Assembly (NCBI GenBank): GCA_903858075.1 | Contig: CAIOHI010000326.1 | Coordinates: 1 to 11,496, forward strand | Direction: 5' to 3' | Source: an uncultured Actinomycetes bacterium | Lineage (GTDB): Bacteria; Actinomycetota; Acidimicrobiia; Acidimicrobiales; Ilumatobacteraceae | Length of the DNA: 11,496 nt | Shown: positions 1-6,631 of the stretch, one piece after another | Numbering within the stretch: the first letter of the stretch is position 1 | How the letters are laid out: every line of letters begins with the position of its first letter | Translations under genes and position numbers: made by a program | Notes under the pieces: model-generated | Told to the model about the DNA's origin: nothing | Databases searched by the model: none | What the model saw: the letters and a program-made list of their open reading frames with translations, nothing else

Positions 1-2
1 CT

Positions 3-185
3 CTCCCTGCCCTGCGTGACCTGTCCACAATTCTTGTGGCATGCATTGTGCTGCCATGCGTATGCATAGGCGTCAAGCGTGGGCGTGAACGCGCCGAAGA
101 ACTTGTTGCAGCATTCAAGCTGGGCAAGTTTGCCCGAGCACCAAATCATGTTGCGAGCCCTGCTGTGCTGTATCAGAACTTGTGA
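3..185 (+). other. Unassigned left-edge segment with an open frame
   Basis: One reading frame is open from base 3 to a TGA at 183-185 (60 codons), entering from the left edge. Its product would have a hydrophobic stretch (around LSTILVACIVLPCVCIGV) followed by a basic tail (KRGRERAEELVAAFKLGKFARA). I do not recognise it. It lies where the N-terminal domain of HemA should be encoded, but I see no HemA signature there, such as the catalytic-Cys region or the conserved stretch before the NADPH domain. It could be the end of another membrane protein, a chimeric or low-quality contig end, or chance. The two stretches AFKLGK and RTCDGRS faintly recall the HemA linker, but they are in different frames. 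Confidence 0.2.
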
Positions 186-975
186 TGGGCGTTCAACAAC
201 ATCAATATCGTTTGCAGCAGTTGAAATGGCACGCGATCTTCTTGGCACTTTGGCAAATAAAAAAGTACTCATCGTTGGTGCAGGGGAAATGGGCGAAGGC
301 GTAGCTACTGCTATTGCAGCAAACCCCACAACAGAAATTACGGTAGTGAATCGCACGGCAGCGCGAAGTGAAGAACTCGCAAACCGGTTAGGCGCATCTA
401 CTTTGCCGCTAGAAAGTCTCGATGCAGCATTGCATCAAGCCGATGTTCTCGTTACGTGCACCGGGTCGGGAAACTTCATTCTCGATTACGAAAAAGCATT
501 ACAAGTAATGGGTGTGCGTTCGGGTAAAAAACTTTTCGTAGTTGATATTGCAGTTCCTCGCGATGTGGAAGCAAATGTGGGCGATCTTGAAAACATTGAA
601 TTGCGCAACCTCGACGATCTTCGCGATTGGGCGCGTAAAGGTGTTGAACAGCGCGAAGGTGAAGCAACAAAAGTGCGCGTCATCATTTCGCAAGAGTTAG
701 AGCGGTACACCATTGACTCAACAGCACGACAAGCCGCACCGCTCATTGCTTCGTTGCATGAGGCTGCAGAAGAAATTCGTACTGCCGAAATAGAACGGTA
801 TGCAAAACGACTCGCCGCGTTAACCGATGAACAGCGTGAAGCAGTTGAAGCGCTCACCAAAGGAATTACAGCAAAAATGATGCATCAACCTGCTGTGCGG
901 TTAAAAGAAGGTGCTGGAACTCCGCAGGGTGAGCGCCTAGCCGATGCCGTGCGCGACCTCTTTCATCTTCACTGA
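79..975 (+). CDS. hemA: Glutamyl-tRNA reductase, 3' part (N-terminal domain missing)
   Basis: HemA reduces glutamyl-tRNA(Glu) to glutamate-1-semialdehyde with NADPH in the cytoplasm, the first committed step of the C5 heme pathway; HemL is the next enzyme. Recognisable homology starts near base 187 with GRSTTSISFAAVEMA. It continues through the NADPH-binding loop GAGEMG (residues 67-72 of this frame), VDIAVPRDVE, NLDDLRDW, and the C-terminal dimerisation helices with TKGITAKMMHQPAVRLKEG and the end AVRDLFHLH. The family is usually over 400 residues, and the roughly 150-residue catalytic domain with the active-site Cys is not found. The frame is closed by TAG at 67-69, so the GTG at 79 is only a formal start and residues 1 to about 36 look unlike HemA. 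The likely cause is a contig-end or assembly error; a genuinely broken gene is the alternative. hemC follows after 16 nt. Confidence 0.8.
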   Translation: MGVNAPKNLLQHSSWASLPEHQIMLRALLCCIRTCDGRSTTSISFAAVEMARDLLGTLANKKVLIVGAGEMGEGVATAIAANPTTEITVVNRTAARSEELANRLGASTLPLESLDAALHQADVLVTCTGSGNFILDYEKALQVMGVRSGKKLFVVDIAVPRDVEANVGDLENIELRNLDDLRDWARKGVEQREGEATKVRVIISQELERYTIDSTARQAAPLIASLHEAAEEIRTAEIERYAKRLAALTDEQREAVEALTKGITAKMMHQPAVRLKEGAGTPQGERLADAVRDLFHLH

Positions 976-991
976 TGAACATGAGCTGCCA

Positions 992-1882
992 GTGACACAA
1001 AAGATTCTTCGTATTGCCACCCGGCCAAGCCCGCAGGCCCGCACGCAAGCACAATTTGTTGCCGACTCAATCACGCGCGAGAACCCAGATGTTGAGTGCA
1101 AACTGGTGTTTGTTGAAAGCAAGGGCGACCAGCGCGCCGATGTTCCACTGCACCAGATGGCAGGCCAGGGTATTTTTGTGAAAGAAGTGCAGCAGGCAGT
1201 GCTCGATGGGCGTGCCGATATTGCAGTGCACTCAGCAAAAGACCTTCCTACCGTTACTGAATACGGTTTGGAAATTGGAGCGTGGTGTGCGCGACGCGAT
1301 GCGCGCGATGCTCTGATTGGGAGCACTCTTCAAGAACTTGAAACAGGCGCAACTATTGCTACAGGTTCAGTTCGACGACGTGCGCAATTGCGGGTAATGC
1401 GCCCCGATCTTCAATTTGTTGAATTGCGCGGAAATATTGGAACGCGCCTAGAAAAAGTTCCTGCTGGTGGCGCGGTAGTCATGGCTGTTGCGGCTCTTCA
1501 GGTGTTAGAGCTCACAGAAAAAATTGCCGAAGTTCTTGATCCAGAGTTTTTTGTTCCAATGGTCGGTCAAGGCTGTGTTGCTGTTGAACATCGATTCGGT
1601 GACTTAGAAACGCAACAATTTGTTCAGTCAATTGATCACAAGGCCACACGACATGCTGTGGAAATTGAACGTGCTTTTTTAAGTGTTTTGGGTAGCGGAT
1701 GTTCGCTTCCCGTCGGTGCATTTGTAAATGACCAAAATATTCTCACCACTTTTTTGGCCTCAGACGACACTGCACAAGCCCGTTCAATCTCTATGCAAGC
1801 CGATGTTTCAGATGAAGAAAATGCAACGCTCATTGCTGCACAACTGGCACGAACTTCACGCGATCAAATTGGAAGGCGCTAA
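992..1882 (+). CDS. hemC: Porphobilinogen deaminase (hydroxymethylbilane synthase)
   Basis: The enzyme polymerises four porphobilinogens into hydroxymethylbilane on a covalently bound dipyrromethane cofactor, in the cytoplasm. The sequence shows the N-terminal RIATRPSPQA (usually RxSPLA), VHSAKDLPT with the catalytic Asp and substrate-binding Lys, GSVRRRAQL and ELRGNIGTRL with the arginines that hold the acidic side chains, and GSGCSLPVGAF. The Cys at 1700-1702 (residue 237) is the cofactor attachment site. The GTG at 992 is chosen because the family motif normally lies within about 10 residues of the start and because this avoids overlap with hemA. The in-frame ATG at 944 would add 16 atypical residues inside hemA. 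With the GTG start the protein has 296 residues, close to the family norm of about 310. The next gene starts 4 nt after the stop. Confidence 0.95.
   Translation: MTQKILRIATRPSPQARTQAQFVADSITRENPDVECKLVFVESKGDQRADVPLHQMAGQGIFVKEVQQAVLDGRADIAVHSAKDLPTVTEYGLEIGAWCARRDARDALIGSTLQELETGATIATGSVRRRAQLRVMRPDLQFVELRGNIGTRLEKVPAGGAVVMAVAALQVLELTEKIAEVLDPEFFVPMVGQGCVAVEHRFGDLETQQFVQSIDHKATRHAVEIERAFLSVLGSGCSLPVGAFVNDQNILTTFLASDDTAQARSISMQADVSDEENATLIAAQLARTSRDQIGRR
1871..1876 (+). promoter_or_regulatory. Ribosome binding site that supports the hemD start
   Basis: GGAAGG lies 10 nt upstream of the GTG at 1887, inside the last codons of hemC. It supports this GTG over the far-upstream ATG at 1728 in the same frame, which would overlap hemC by more than 150 nt. 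The arrangement suggests translational coupling of hemC and hemD. Confidence 0.5.
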
Positions 1883-1886
1883 GAGA

Positions 1887-2645
1887 GTGTCCTCATTGCC
1901 GCTCAGTGGTCGGCAGATTGTGGTGACGCGTGCTGAAGAACAGGCGGGGCCAGTAGTTGAAGTGTTGAGTGCCGCAGGAGCACATGTTATTTCTTTGCCA
2001 CTCATTGAAATTGTTGAACCCCTCGACGGTGGAGCAGCCCGTGATATAGCACTGGCAAATATCAGTTCTTATGAGTGGCTGGTGGTGTCATCACCAAACG
2101 GGGCACGTCGAGTGATTGCTGCGCTTCAGAACTCAATCGTTAACACAATGCGCATTCCACATATAGCTGTTCTGGGAAATGGAACCCGACAAGTCATTGA
2201 AGACGCATTGCGAATTGAAATTGACGTGCAGGCTGCAGTGCCAAGCGGAGAGGGGCTAGTACAGAGTTTTCCTACGCATACGAGTGGTCCACAGGGAAAC
2301 AGGGTGCTTCTTGTGCAAGGCGAAGGTGCCGACCTGACGGTCGTTGCTGGGCTCACGGAAAAGGGCTGGGAAGTTACTCGGGTGAATGCGTATCGCACTG
2401 CTCATAGTGTTCCATCAGGTGAAACTCGAGAACAGGTGCAACATGGCGATGCTGTCATTTTTGCGTCGGGCAGCGCTGCTCGAAGTTGGGTATCGGCAAT
2501 GGGCACAAATTTCAAAGGAAAAGTTGTTGTCATCGGGCCGGTGACGCAGAAAGTTGCGACATCACTTGGGCTAGAGGTTCATGCAGTGGCAGAAGTACCA
2601 ACTCCTGACGGTATTTGCGCCGCCCTTGTTGTGCTTTTTGCGTAA
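1887..2645 (+). CDS. hemD: Uroporphyrinogen-III synthase
   Basis: HemD closes hydroxymethylbilane to uroporphyrinogen III with inversion of ring D. The family is weakly conserved. Here the call rests on an N-terminal LSGRQIVVTRAEEQAGPVVEVL, an early ISLPLIEIVEP strand, SPNGARRVIAAL (compare the common SxNGV motif), FASGSAARSW (the usual TSxSA region) and VVIGPVTQKVATSLGLEVHAVAEVPTPDGI (the usual IGpxTaxaaxxxGl...T.dGl ending). The position directly after hemC and before hemB is the expected one. From the GTG at 1887 it has 252 residues, the size of a stand-alone HemD. It is not fused to the uroporphyrinogen methyltransferase CobA, as happens in many actinobacteria. No membrane segment or signal is seen. 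Confidence 0.9.
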   Translation: MSSLPLSGRQIVVTRAEEQAGPVVEVLSAAGAHVISLPLIEIVEPLDGGAARDIALANISSYEWLVVSSPNGARRVIAALQNSIVNTMRIPHIAVLGNGTRQVIEDALRIEIDVQAAVPSGEGLVQSFPTHTSGPQGNRVLLVQGEGADLTVVAGLTEKGWEVTRVNAYRTAHSVPSGETREQVQHGDAVIFASGSAARSWVSAMGTNFKGKVVVIGPVTQKVATSLGLEVHAVAEVPTPDGICAALVVLFA

Positions 2646-2666
2646 CAACCTCCGTAACATTCGGTT

Positions 2667-3647
2667 GTGGCATTTCCCGGATCGCGCCCTCGTCGTCTTC
2701 GTACATCTTTAGCTATGAGAGAACTCGTAGCTGAAACACGTTTACACACCAGTAATTTTGTAGCCCCGCTTTTTGTGAAAGAAGGAATTACTTCACCCCA
2801 ACCCATTGCGTCTCTTCCTGGGGTCGTGCAACATTCTTTAGATTCCTTAGAACGAGAAGTACAAGAACTTGCATCGCTCGGAGTGCGTGGAGTCATTCTT
2901 TTTGGTGTGCCAGAGAAAAAAGATGAAATTGGTTCTGGCGCATTTGACCCTCAAGGAATTGTGCAAGTTGCATTACAGCGTCTATCAAAGACTGTTGGTA
3001 GCGAAATAGTGCTCATGGCAGACCTGTGCGTCGATGAGTACACCAGCCACGGGCATTGTGGCATCGTTGGGAAAAATGGCGATGTCGACAACGATTCCAC
3101 GCTTGATGTGTATGCGAAAATTGCAGTCGCTCAAGCAAATGCAGGAGCACAAGTTGTTGCACCAAGTGGCATGATGGACGGGCAAGTGGGTGTCATTCGT
3201 AGTGCACTCGATGCCAACGGGCACAGCGATGTTTCCATCATGGCGTATTCAGCAAAATACGCATCGGGTTTATATGGCCCATTTCGCGATGCTGTAGATG
3301 TCAGCATTGCTAATGGAGGCAATCGCAAGGGTTATCAGCAAGATTTTCGTAATGCACGTGAGTCACTTGTAGAAGTGCAAGCCGACATCGACCAAGGTGC
3401 CGACATTGTCATGGTGAAGCCAGCTCTTTCTTATCTCGATGTCATCTCTGCTGTGCGCGCCATGACTCATTTGCCCATTGCGGCCTATCACGTGAGTGGT
3501 GAGTACGCCATGGTGAAGGCTGCGGCCGCTAATGGATGGATCGACCACGACACGGTGGCACTTGAACAACTCACGGCCATACGGCGTGCTGGTGCAGACA
3601 TCATTCTCACGTATTTCACTCGATGGTTTGCAGAAAACAATGGCTGA
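2667..3647 (+). CDS. hemB: Delta-aminolevulinic acid dehydratase (porphobilinogen synthase)
   Basis: HemB condenses two 5-aminolevulinate molecules to porphobilinogen. The 326-residue product has the N-terminal FPGSRPRRLR signature and the metal-site segment DLCVDEYTSHGHCG (residues 119-132). Its two Schiff-base lysines are K197 in MAYSAKYASGLYGPFRDA and K251 in IVMVKPALSYLD. The metal site has Cys121, Asp123 and Cys131. Classical zinc enzymes have three Cys (CxC...C), while here the middle one is Asp, the form I recall in mycobacterial HemB, so metal use may be mixed Zn/Mg. The GTG at 2667 is placed just before the conserved N-terminus. A clear Shine-Dalgarno is not seen, so translation may depend on coupling to hemD 21 nt upstream. 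Its stop overlaps the start region of hemL. Confidence 0.97.
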   Translation: MAFPGSRPRRLRTSLAMRELVAETRLHTSNFVAPLFVKEGITSPQPIASLPGVVQHSLDSLEREVQELASLGVRGVILFGVPEKKDEIGSGAFDPQGIVQVALQRLSKTVGSEIVLMADLCVDEYTSHGHCGIVGKNGDVDNDSTLDVYAKIAVAQANAGAQVVAPSGMMDGQVGVIRSALDANGHSDVSIMAYSAKYASGLYGPFRDAVDVSIANGGNRKGYQQDFRNARESLVEVQADIDQGADIVMVKPALSYLDVISAVRAMTHLPIAAYHVSGEYAMVKAAAANGWIDHDTVALEQLTAIRRAGADIILTYFTRWFAENNG

Positions 3648-5019
3648 TATGACAATGAATTCAGGACAGTCCATTCCCTATTGCGACGAAGCATCTTGTA
3701 TCGCCGCGAAATGTGTCGCCACATTATGTGTAGGCAAGGGAGTACCAAGCAATGCAAAACTCTTTGCACGCTCAAGTGATGTCATCCCTGGGGGAGTGAA
3801 TAGTTCAATTCGAGCATTCAAGTCGGTGGGCGGATCCCCTTACATTGTGGCGCGCGCAAGCGGCGCTCACATTTGGGATGTCGAAGGTAAGAAGTACGTA
3901 GACCTTGTGCAGAGCTATGGGGCAATTATTCTTGGTCACGCACATCCTGCGGTCACGACAGCAATTCAGCAAGCGGCACTAGGCGGCACCTCTTACGGCG
4001 CTCCGACGCCACGTGAAATGAAACTCGCCGAAGCAATTAGCAATCGTGTAGCAAGTTGCGAACAAGTGCGACTCATGAATAGTGGAACTGAAGCCACTAG
4101 TACTGCAGTGCGTCTTGCTCGAGGTGCAACAGGTAGAAAAATCATTGTTACTTTTGCCGGAAACTTTCATGGCGCTACCGATGCATTGTTGGTGGCTGGG
4201 GGAAGCGGTATCGCAACGCTTGGACTACCGGGAACTGCTGGAGTTCCCGATGAAGCCGTGGCAAACACCATGGTGGCCCCATACAACGTTGTGCCACGCC
4301 TGACCACCGATGTTGCAGCCGTCATTGTTGAACCAGTGGCTGCAAATATGGGTGTTGTTGCACCTGCGCCGGGTTTTCTTGAAGGACTGCGTGAAGAATG
4401 CAATCGCGTCGGCGCACTACTCATATTTGATGAAGTCATTACCGGTTTCCGTTTAGGAACGGGTGGTGCGCAAGCAAAGTTCGATGTGCGCCCCGACCTC
4501 ACCTGCTTCGGGAAAGTTATTGGCGGTGGTCTTCCTATTGGTGCGGTAGGCGGCCGACGCGACATCATGTCGGTCCTTACTCCGAATGGAAAAGTTTTTC
4601 ATGCGGGAACACTTGCAGGGAACCCATTAGCTACTGCAGCTGGCCTTGCAGCGTTGAACGAGCTCACCGACGATGTGTACATGGAAATTTCAGCGCGTGC
4701 CCGACATGGTGCTTCGCTGTTGCGTGACATTTGTGCAGCGGCAGGCATCAACGCTCATTTCCCCGTTGTGGGAACACTTGTAGGTATGTACATCGGAAAA
4801 GAAGGTGACGCTTCCCAAAAACTTCCAAACAATTTCGATGAAGCAAAATCAACTGACGAAAAAATGTATGCGCAGTTGTTTCATGCAATGTTAAAAGAAG
4901 GTGTTGCAATGGCGCCAGGCGCTTATGAAGCAATATTTTTTGGTTTGGGGCATACCGAGGAAGTTTTTGCAGAGTTGTCGCGAGCAGCTGAGCGTGCAGT
5001 TGCGCAAGTCCAACGCTAG
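3640..5019 (+). CDS. hemL: Glutamate-1-semialdehyde 2,1-aminomutase
   Basis: HemL is a PLP enzyme that moves the amino group of glutamate-1-semialdehyde to give 5-aminolevulinate, completing the C5 branch with HemA. The sequence shows LFARSSDVIPGGVNSSIRAF, the gate and cofactor motifs NSGTEATSTAVRLARG, FDEVITGFR (Asp to the PLP ring nitrogen) and the PLP lysine in CFGKVIGGGLPIGAVGG (codon 4513-4515), then HAGTLAGNPLA. The start is uncertain: ATGs at 3640, 3649 and 3655 are all possible, and no in-frame start exists nearer the conserved region. The protein is therefore 454-459 residues, against about 430 usually, with a roughly 35-residue N-terminal extension. The extension holds four Cys at exactly five-residue steps (codons at 3682, 3697, 3712, 3727). 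The ATG at 3640 overlaps hemB by 8 nt and the ATG at 3649 follows its stop by 1 nt, so translation is probably coupled. Confidence 0.95.
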   Translation: MADMTMNSGQSIPYCDEASCIAAKCVATLCVGKGVPSNAKLFARSSDVIPGGVNSSIRAFKSVGGSPYIVARASGAHIWDVEGKKYVDLVQSYGAIILGHAHPAVTTAIQQAALGGTSYGAPTPREMKLAEAISNRVASCEQVRLMNSGTEATSTAVRLARGATGRKIIVTFAGNFHGATDALLVAGGSGIATLGLPGTAGVPDEAVANTMVAPYNVVPRLTTDVAAVIVEPVAANMGVVAPAPGFLEGLREECNRVGALLIFDEVITGFRLGTGGAQAKFDVRPDLTCFGKVIGGGLPIGAVGGRRDIMSVLTPNGKVFHAGTLAGNPLATAAGLAALNELTDDVYMEISARARHGASLLRDICAAAGINAHFPVVGTLVGMYIGKEGDASQKLPNNFDEAKSTDEKMYAQLFHAMLKEGVAMAPGAYEAIFFGLGHTEEVFAELSRAAERAVAQVQR

Positions 5020-5028
5020 GAATTTTTC

Positions 5029-5634
5029 ATGCGAAATTTTTTGAGTGCACGGTTCGCAGCAGCATTAGGAATTCCTGCTGTTATTGCGCTTCTCATTTAC
5101 GCATTTTTAATCAACTCCAATTCATCTTCACAATCAGCGAGCAAAGTTGTTCACTTTGTGAACTACACCGCATCGGTGAATACGGTTCAGGCTGAAAGTG
5201 ATTGGACCGTAGTTCAAGGCACTTCACGCTCAACGGCTCGGTTCGCACTTGATGATGCACGAACTGTCTTTATTGCCGACGGAACACCTGGCGAAATTAG
5301 CTGTACAGATTTCACTACCCCAAATGCCTGTGTACTTATTGCAGAGTTGTTGGGCGACGCTGTGGTGTGGTTTGCGCTTACTCCTGCAACCAACGAAACA
5401 TTGCTCACTCGACTCGCGTTGCCGCCCGTGGTTGACATGTTGAATGGTGGAGACTTTGCAGTGCTGAACAACGGTTGGGTCATTCCACTTGCAACACCAA
5501 CAAAACGATCTTGTTCAACACCAACTACTTCGTTGCGAGAGTTCATCAACAAATTTGGAAGCAACATGAACGTGTCGCTGAATTTGTCTGCAGATCACAT
5601 TGACGTGGTGACATGCACCAACGAAGGAAACTAA
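5029..5634 (+). CDS. Membrane-anchored extracytoplasmic protein, unknown function
   Basis: I do not recognise this 201-residue protein. It starts MRNFLSARFAA and has one hydrophobic segment at about residues 11-28 (signal anchor, or signal peptide), then a Ser/Asn-rich linker (29-37) and about 165 residues predicted outside the membrane. Four Cys (92, 101, 162, 196) could form two disulfides, which fits an exported domain. No heme-binding CxxCH, lipobox or catalytic signature is seen. The ATG has AGGAA at 5018-5022, overlapping the hemL stop, and lies 9 nt after hemL, so it is probably the last gene of the hem transcript. The convergent cytochrome c gene ends 3 nt downstream. A link to heme or cytochrome function is suggested only by position. 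Confidence 0.7.
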   Translation: MRNFLSARFAAALGIPAVIALLIYAFLINSNSSSQSASKVVHFVNYTASVNTVQAESDWTVVQGTSRSTARFALDDARTVFIADGTPGEISCTDFTTPNACVLIAELLGDAVVWFALTPATNETLLTRLALPPVVDMLNGGDFAVLNNGWVIPLATPTKRSCSTPTTSLREFINKFGSNMNVSLNLSADHIDVVTCTNEGN

Positions 5635-5637
5635 CTC

Positions 5638-6462
5638 TTAGTTTGCGGTAGTCGCGCGAGCCTTTGTGCCAACGTCGTGCGGCTTCTCTTTGAGCATCGA
5701 GAAGTCTTTGGAAACGGTGTCAAAAGAAGTGCCACCAGTTTCAAGAGCCTTAAAGATTTCTGATTCAGGTGAGCACCAGGTTTCGTACTCTTCTACCCAC
5801 TGTTCACTCTTTGGATCTGCTCCACCAATGACGTAACGCTCGTGACACACCACGCCCAGAATTTCTGCTTCTGACAGTCCTCCGCCATAGGTTTCCCCTT
5901 GTTGTGGCATGGGGTTTCCGTTGTACGACAGCGGAGCGTGGGCGCCGCCTTCCCGTTTGGGGTCGCCGTATTGCTTGATACCGGCAGAAACGTAGGCCTG
6001 GCTACCGGTGTAGACGAAGTTCAGCATGTCTTCAATGTGGGGGAATGTCTTCAACACTTCGCCTTGATGCAAGATGCGGCCAGCTCCGCCTTGCCCAGCA
6101 GCACCGTGACATCCGGCACATCCACCGTACACCTCGCTACCAATGGCGAGGGGGCCTTCGACAACTTCGGCTTGGGGCTTCACAGCGTAGGCGTAGAGAA
6201 ATGCCCACAAGGGCAACAAACTCAGAGTTGCCATGGCCCAGAACGGGATTTTTTTACGGCTCTTTGCCGCAGCAACCCGAGGTGTGTCTGGCTTGGCAAC
6301 TACAACCGAAGGCTCATTTTTGGCGGATTTAGCGGGCGCAGCGGCTTTTTGAACTGCAGGAACGTTGTCTCCTGAGCCGCCGGCAGACTCGCCGCTCGAG
6401 GCACTATCGCCAGACTTGCGGTCACGTGAACGCTTGAGGAGGTGTTCTGGTATCTCAGTCAC
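5638..6462 (-). CDS. Membrane-anchored monoheme cytochrome c
   Basis: This 274-residue c-type cytochrome probably carries electrons on the outer face of the membrane, likely between the quinol complex encoded to its right and a terminal oxidase not in the window. In order: the short motif EIPEHLLKRS (residues 3-12), a Ser/Ala/Lys-rich cytoplasmic linker to about residue 70, a basic cluster SRKK, one TM (about 73-94), and a cytochrome c domain. The heme site is CAGCH (115-119) and a likely axial Met lies in NGNPMPQQG (M185). Cys206 and Cys230 may form a disulfide. A hydrophilic tail follows. The positive-inside pattern puts the heme outside. The start is a GTG at 6460-6462, chosen because the 11-residue N-terminus then matches that of subunit IV at 8342 exactly. 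It diverges from the respiratory operon and converges on the unknown gene at 5634. Confidence 0.88.
   Translation of the reverse strand: MTEIPEHLLKRSRDRKSGDSASSGESAGGSGDNVPAVQKAAAPAKSAKNEPSVVVAKPDTPRVAAAKSRKKIPFWAMATLSLLPLWAFLYAYAVKPQAEVVEGPLAIGSEVYGGCAGCHGAAGQGGAGRILHQGEVLKTFPHIEDMLNFVYTGSQAYVSAGIKQYGDPKREGGAHAPLSYNGNPMPQQGETYGGGLSEAEILGVVCHERYVIGGADPKSEQWVEEYETWCSPESEIFKALETGGTSFDTVSKDFSMLKEKPHDVGTKARATTAN
6418..6456 (-). repeat. IPEHLL motif, copy in cytochrome c
   Basis: It encodes EIPEHLLKRSRDR at residues 3-15 of the - strand cytochrome c. The first 11 residues are identical to those of subunit IV at 8342, but five of the ten codons after the start differ, all synonymously. The shared sequence is therefore conserved at protein level and is not a recent DNA duplication. 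Confidence 0.75.
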
Positions 6463-6631
6463 GCGTTGTACGATAGAGGAAATTGATGGCTAAATGAGAA
6501 TCATTGGTCAAGAACGTGCAAAAAAGAAAACTACCGAACTCCAGCGAAATGCTGTTCTCAGCCACAGCCATGACTAATGTTTCAACGGAAGTTTCCTGCT
6601 CCTGCTACCCCTGAAAGGCAACCTGAGATCC
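6463..6631. promoter_or_regulatory. Divergent intergenic region between cytochrome c and the respiratory operon
   Basis: This is the only intergenic gap of real size in the window, and it must hold start signals for both directions. On the - strand, TATCGT (6475 to 6470) fits the actinobacterial -10 pattern TAnnnT and ends 7 nt before the GTG of the cytochrome c gene. This would fit a leaderless transcript, and no Shine-Dalgarno is visible there. On the + strand, TAATGT at 6575-6580 is a weak -10 candidate without a good -35. GAAAGG at 6613-6618 is a possible ribosome site for the gene at 6632. No promoter is assigned with confidence. Confidence 0.4.
6493..6505. promoter_or_regulatory. Fur-box-like palindrome
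   Basis: AATGAGAATCATT has perfect 5-nt arms (AATGA/TCATT) around GAA. It matches 12 of 13 positions of the core of the classical Fur box (AATGATAATCATT), but the outer three bases on each side do not fit. It sits between two gene sets for heme and iron-sulfur proteins. Iron-dependent control is an inference, and many actinobacteria use DtxR/IdeR-type regulators with a different site. Confidence 0.25.

Noticed and set aside
486..860. 124-codon frame on the - strand inside hemA
   Set aside because: Antisense to clear HemA coding sequence, Ser/Arg-rich composition typical of a shadow frame, no motif.
1728..1886. Longer hemD N-terminus from the ATG at 1728
   Set aside because: It would overlap hemC across its cofactor-site end, and the HemD-like sequence begins only after the GTG at 1887, which has its own ribosome site.
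3532..3639. Longer hemL N-terminus from the ATG at 3532
   Set aside because: It overlaps conserved hemB codons by more than 100 nt and gives residues unlike HemL; later ATGs are available.
4167..4568. 133-codon frame on the - strand inside hemL
   Set aside because: Pro/Thr-rich antisense shadow of well-conserved HemL sequence.
5899..6375. 158-codon + strand frame opposite the cytochrome c gene
   Set aside because: The - strand encodes CAGCH, a TM and a motif shared with subunit IV; the + strand frame has no recognisable content.
6494..6577. 27-codon open frame as a real gene
   Set aside because: No good ribosome site, no homology recognisable by eye, and length within chance. Kept only as part of a low-confidence regulatory idea.
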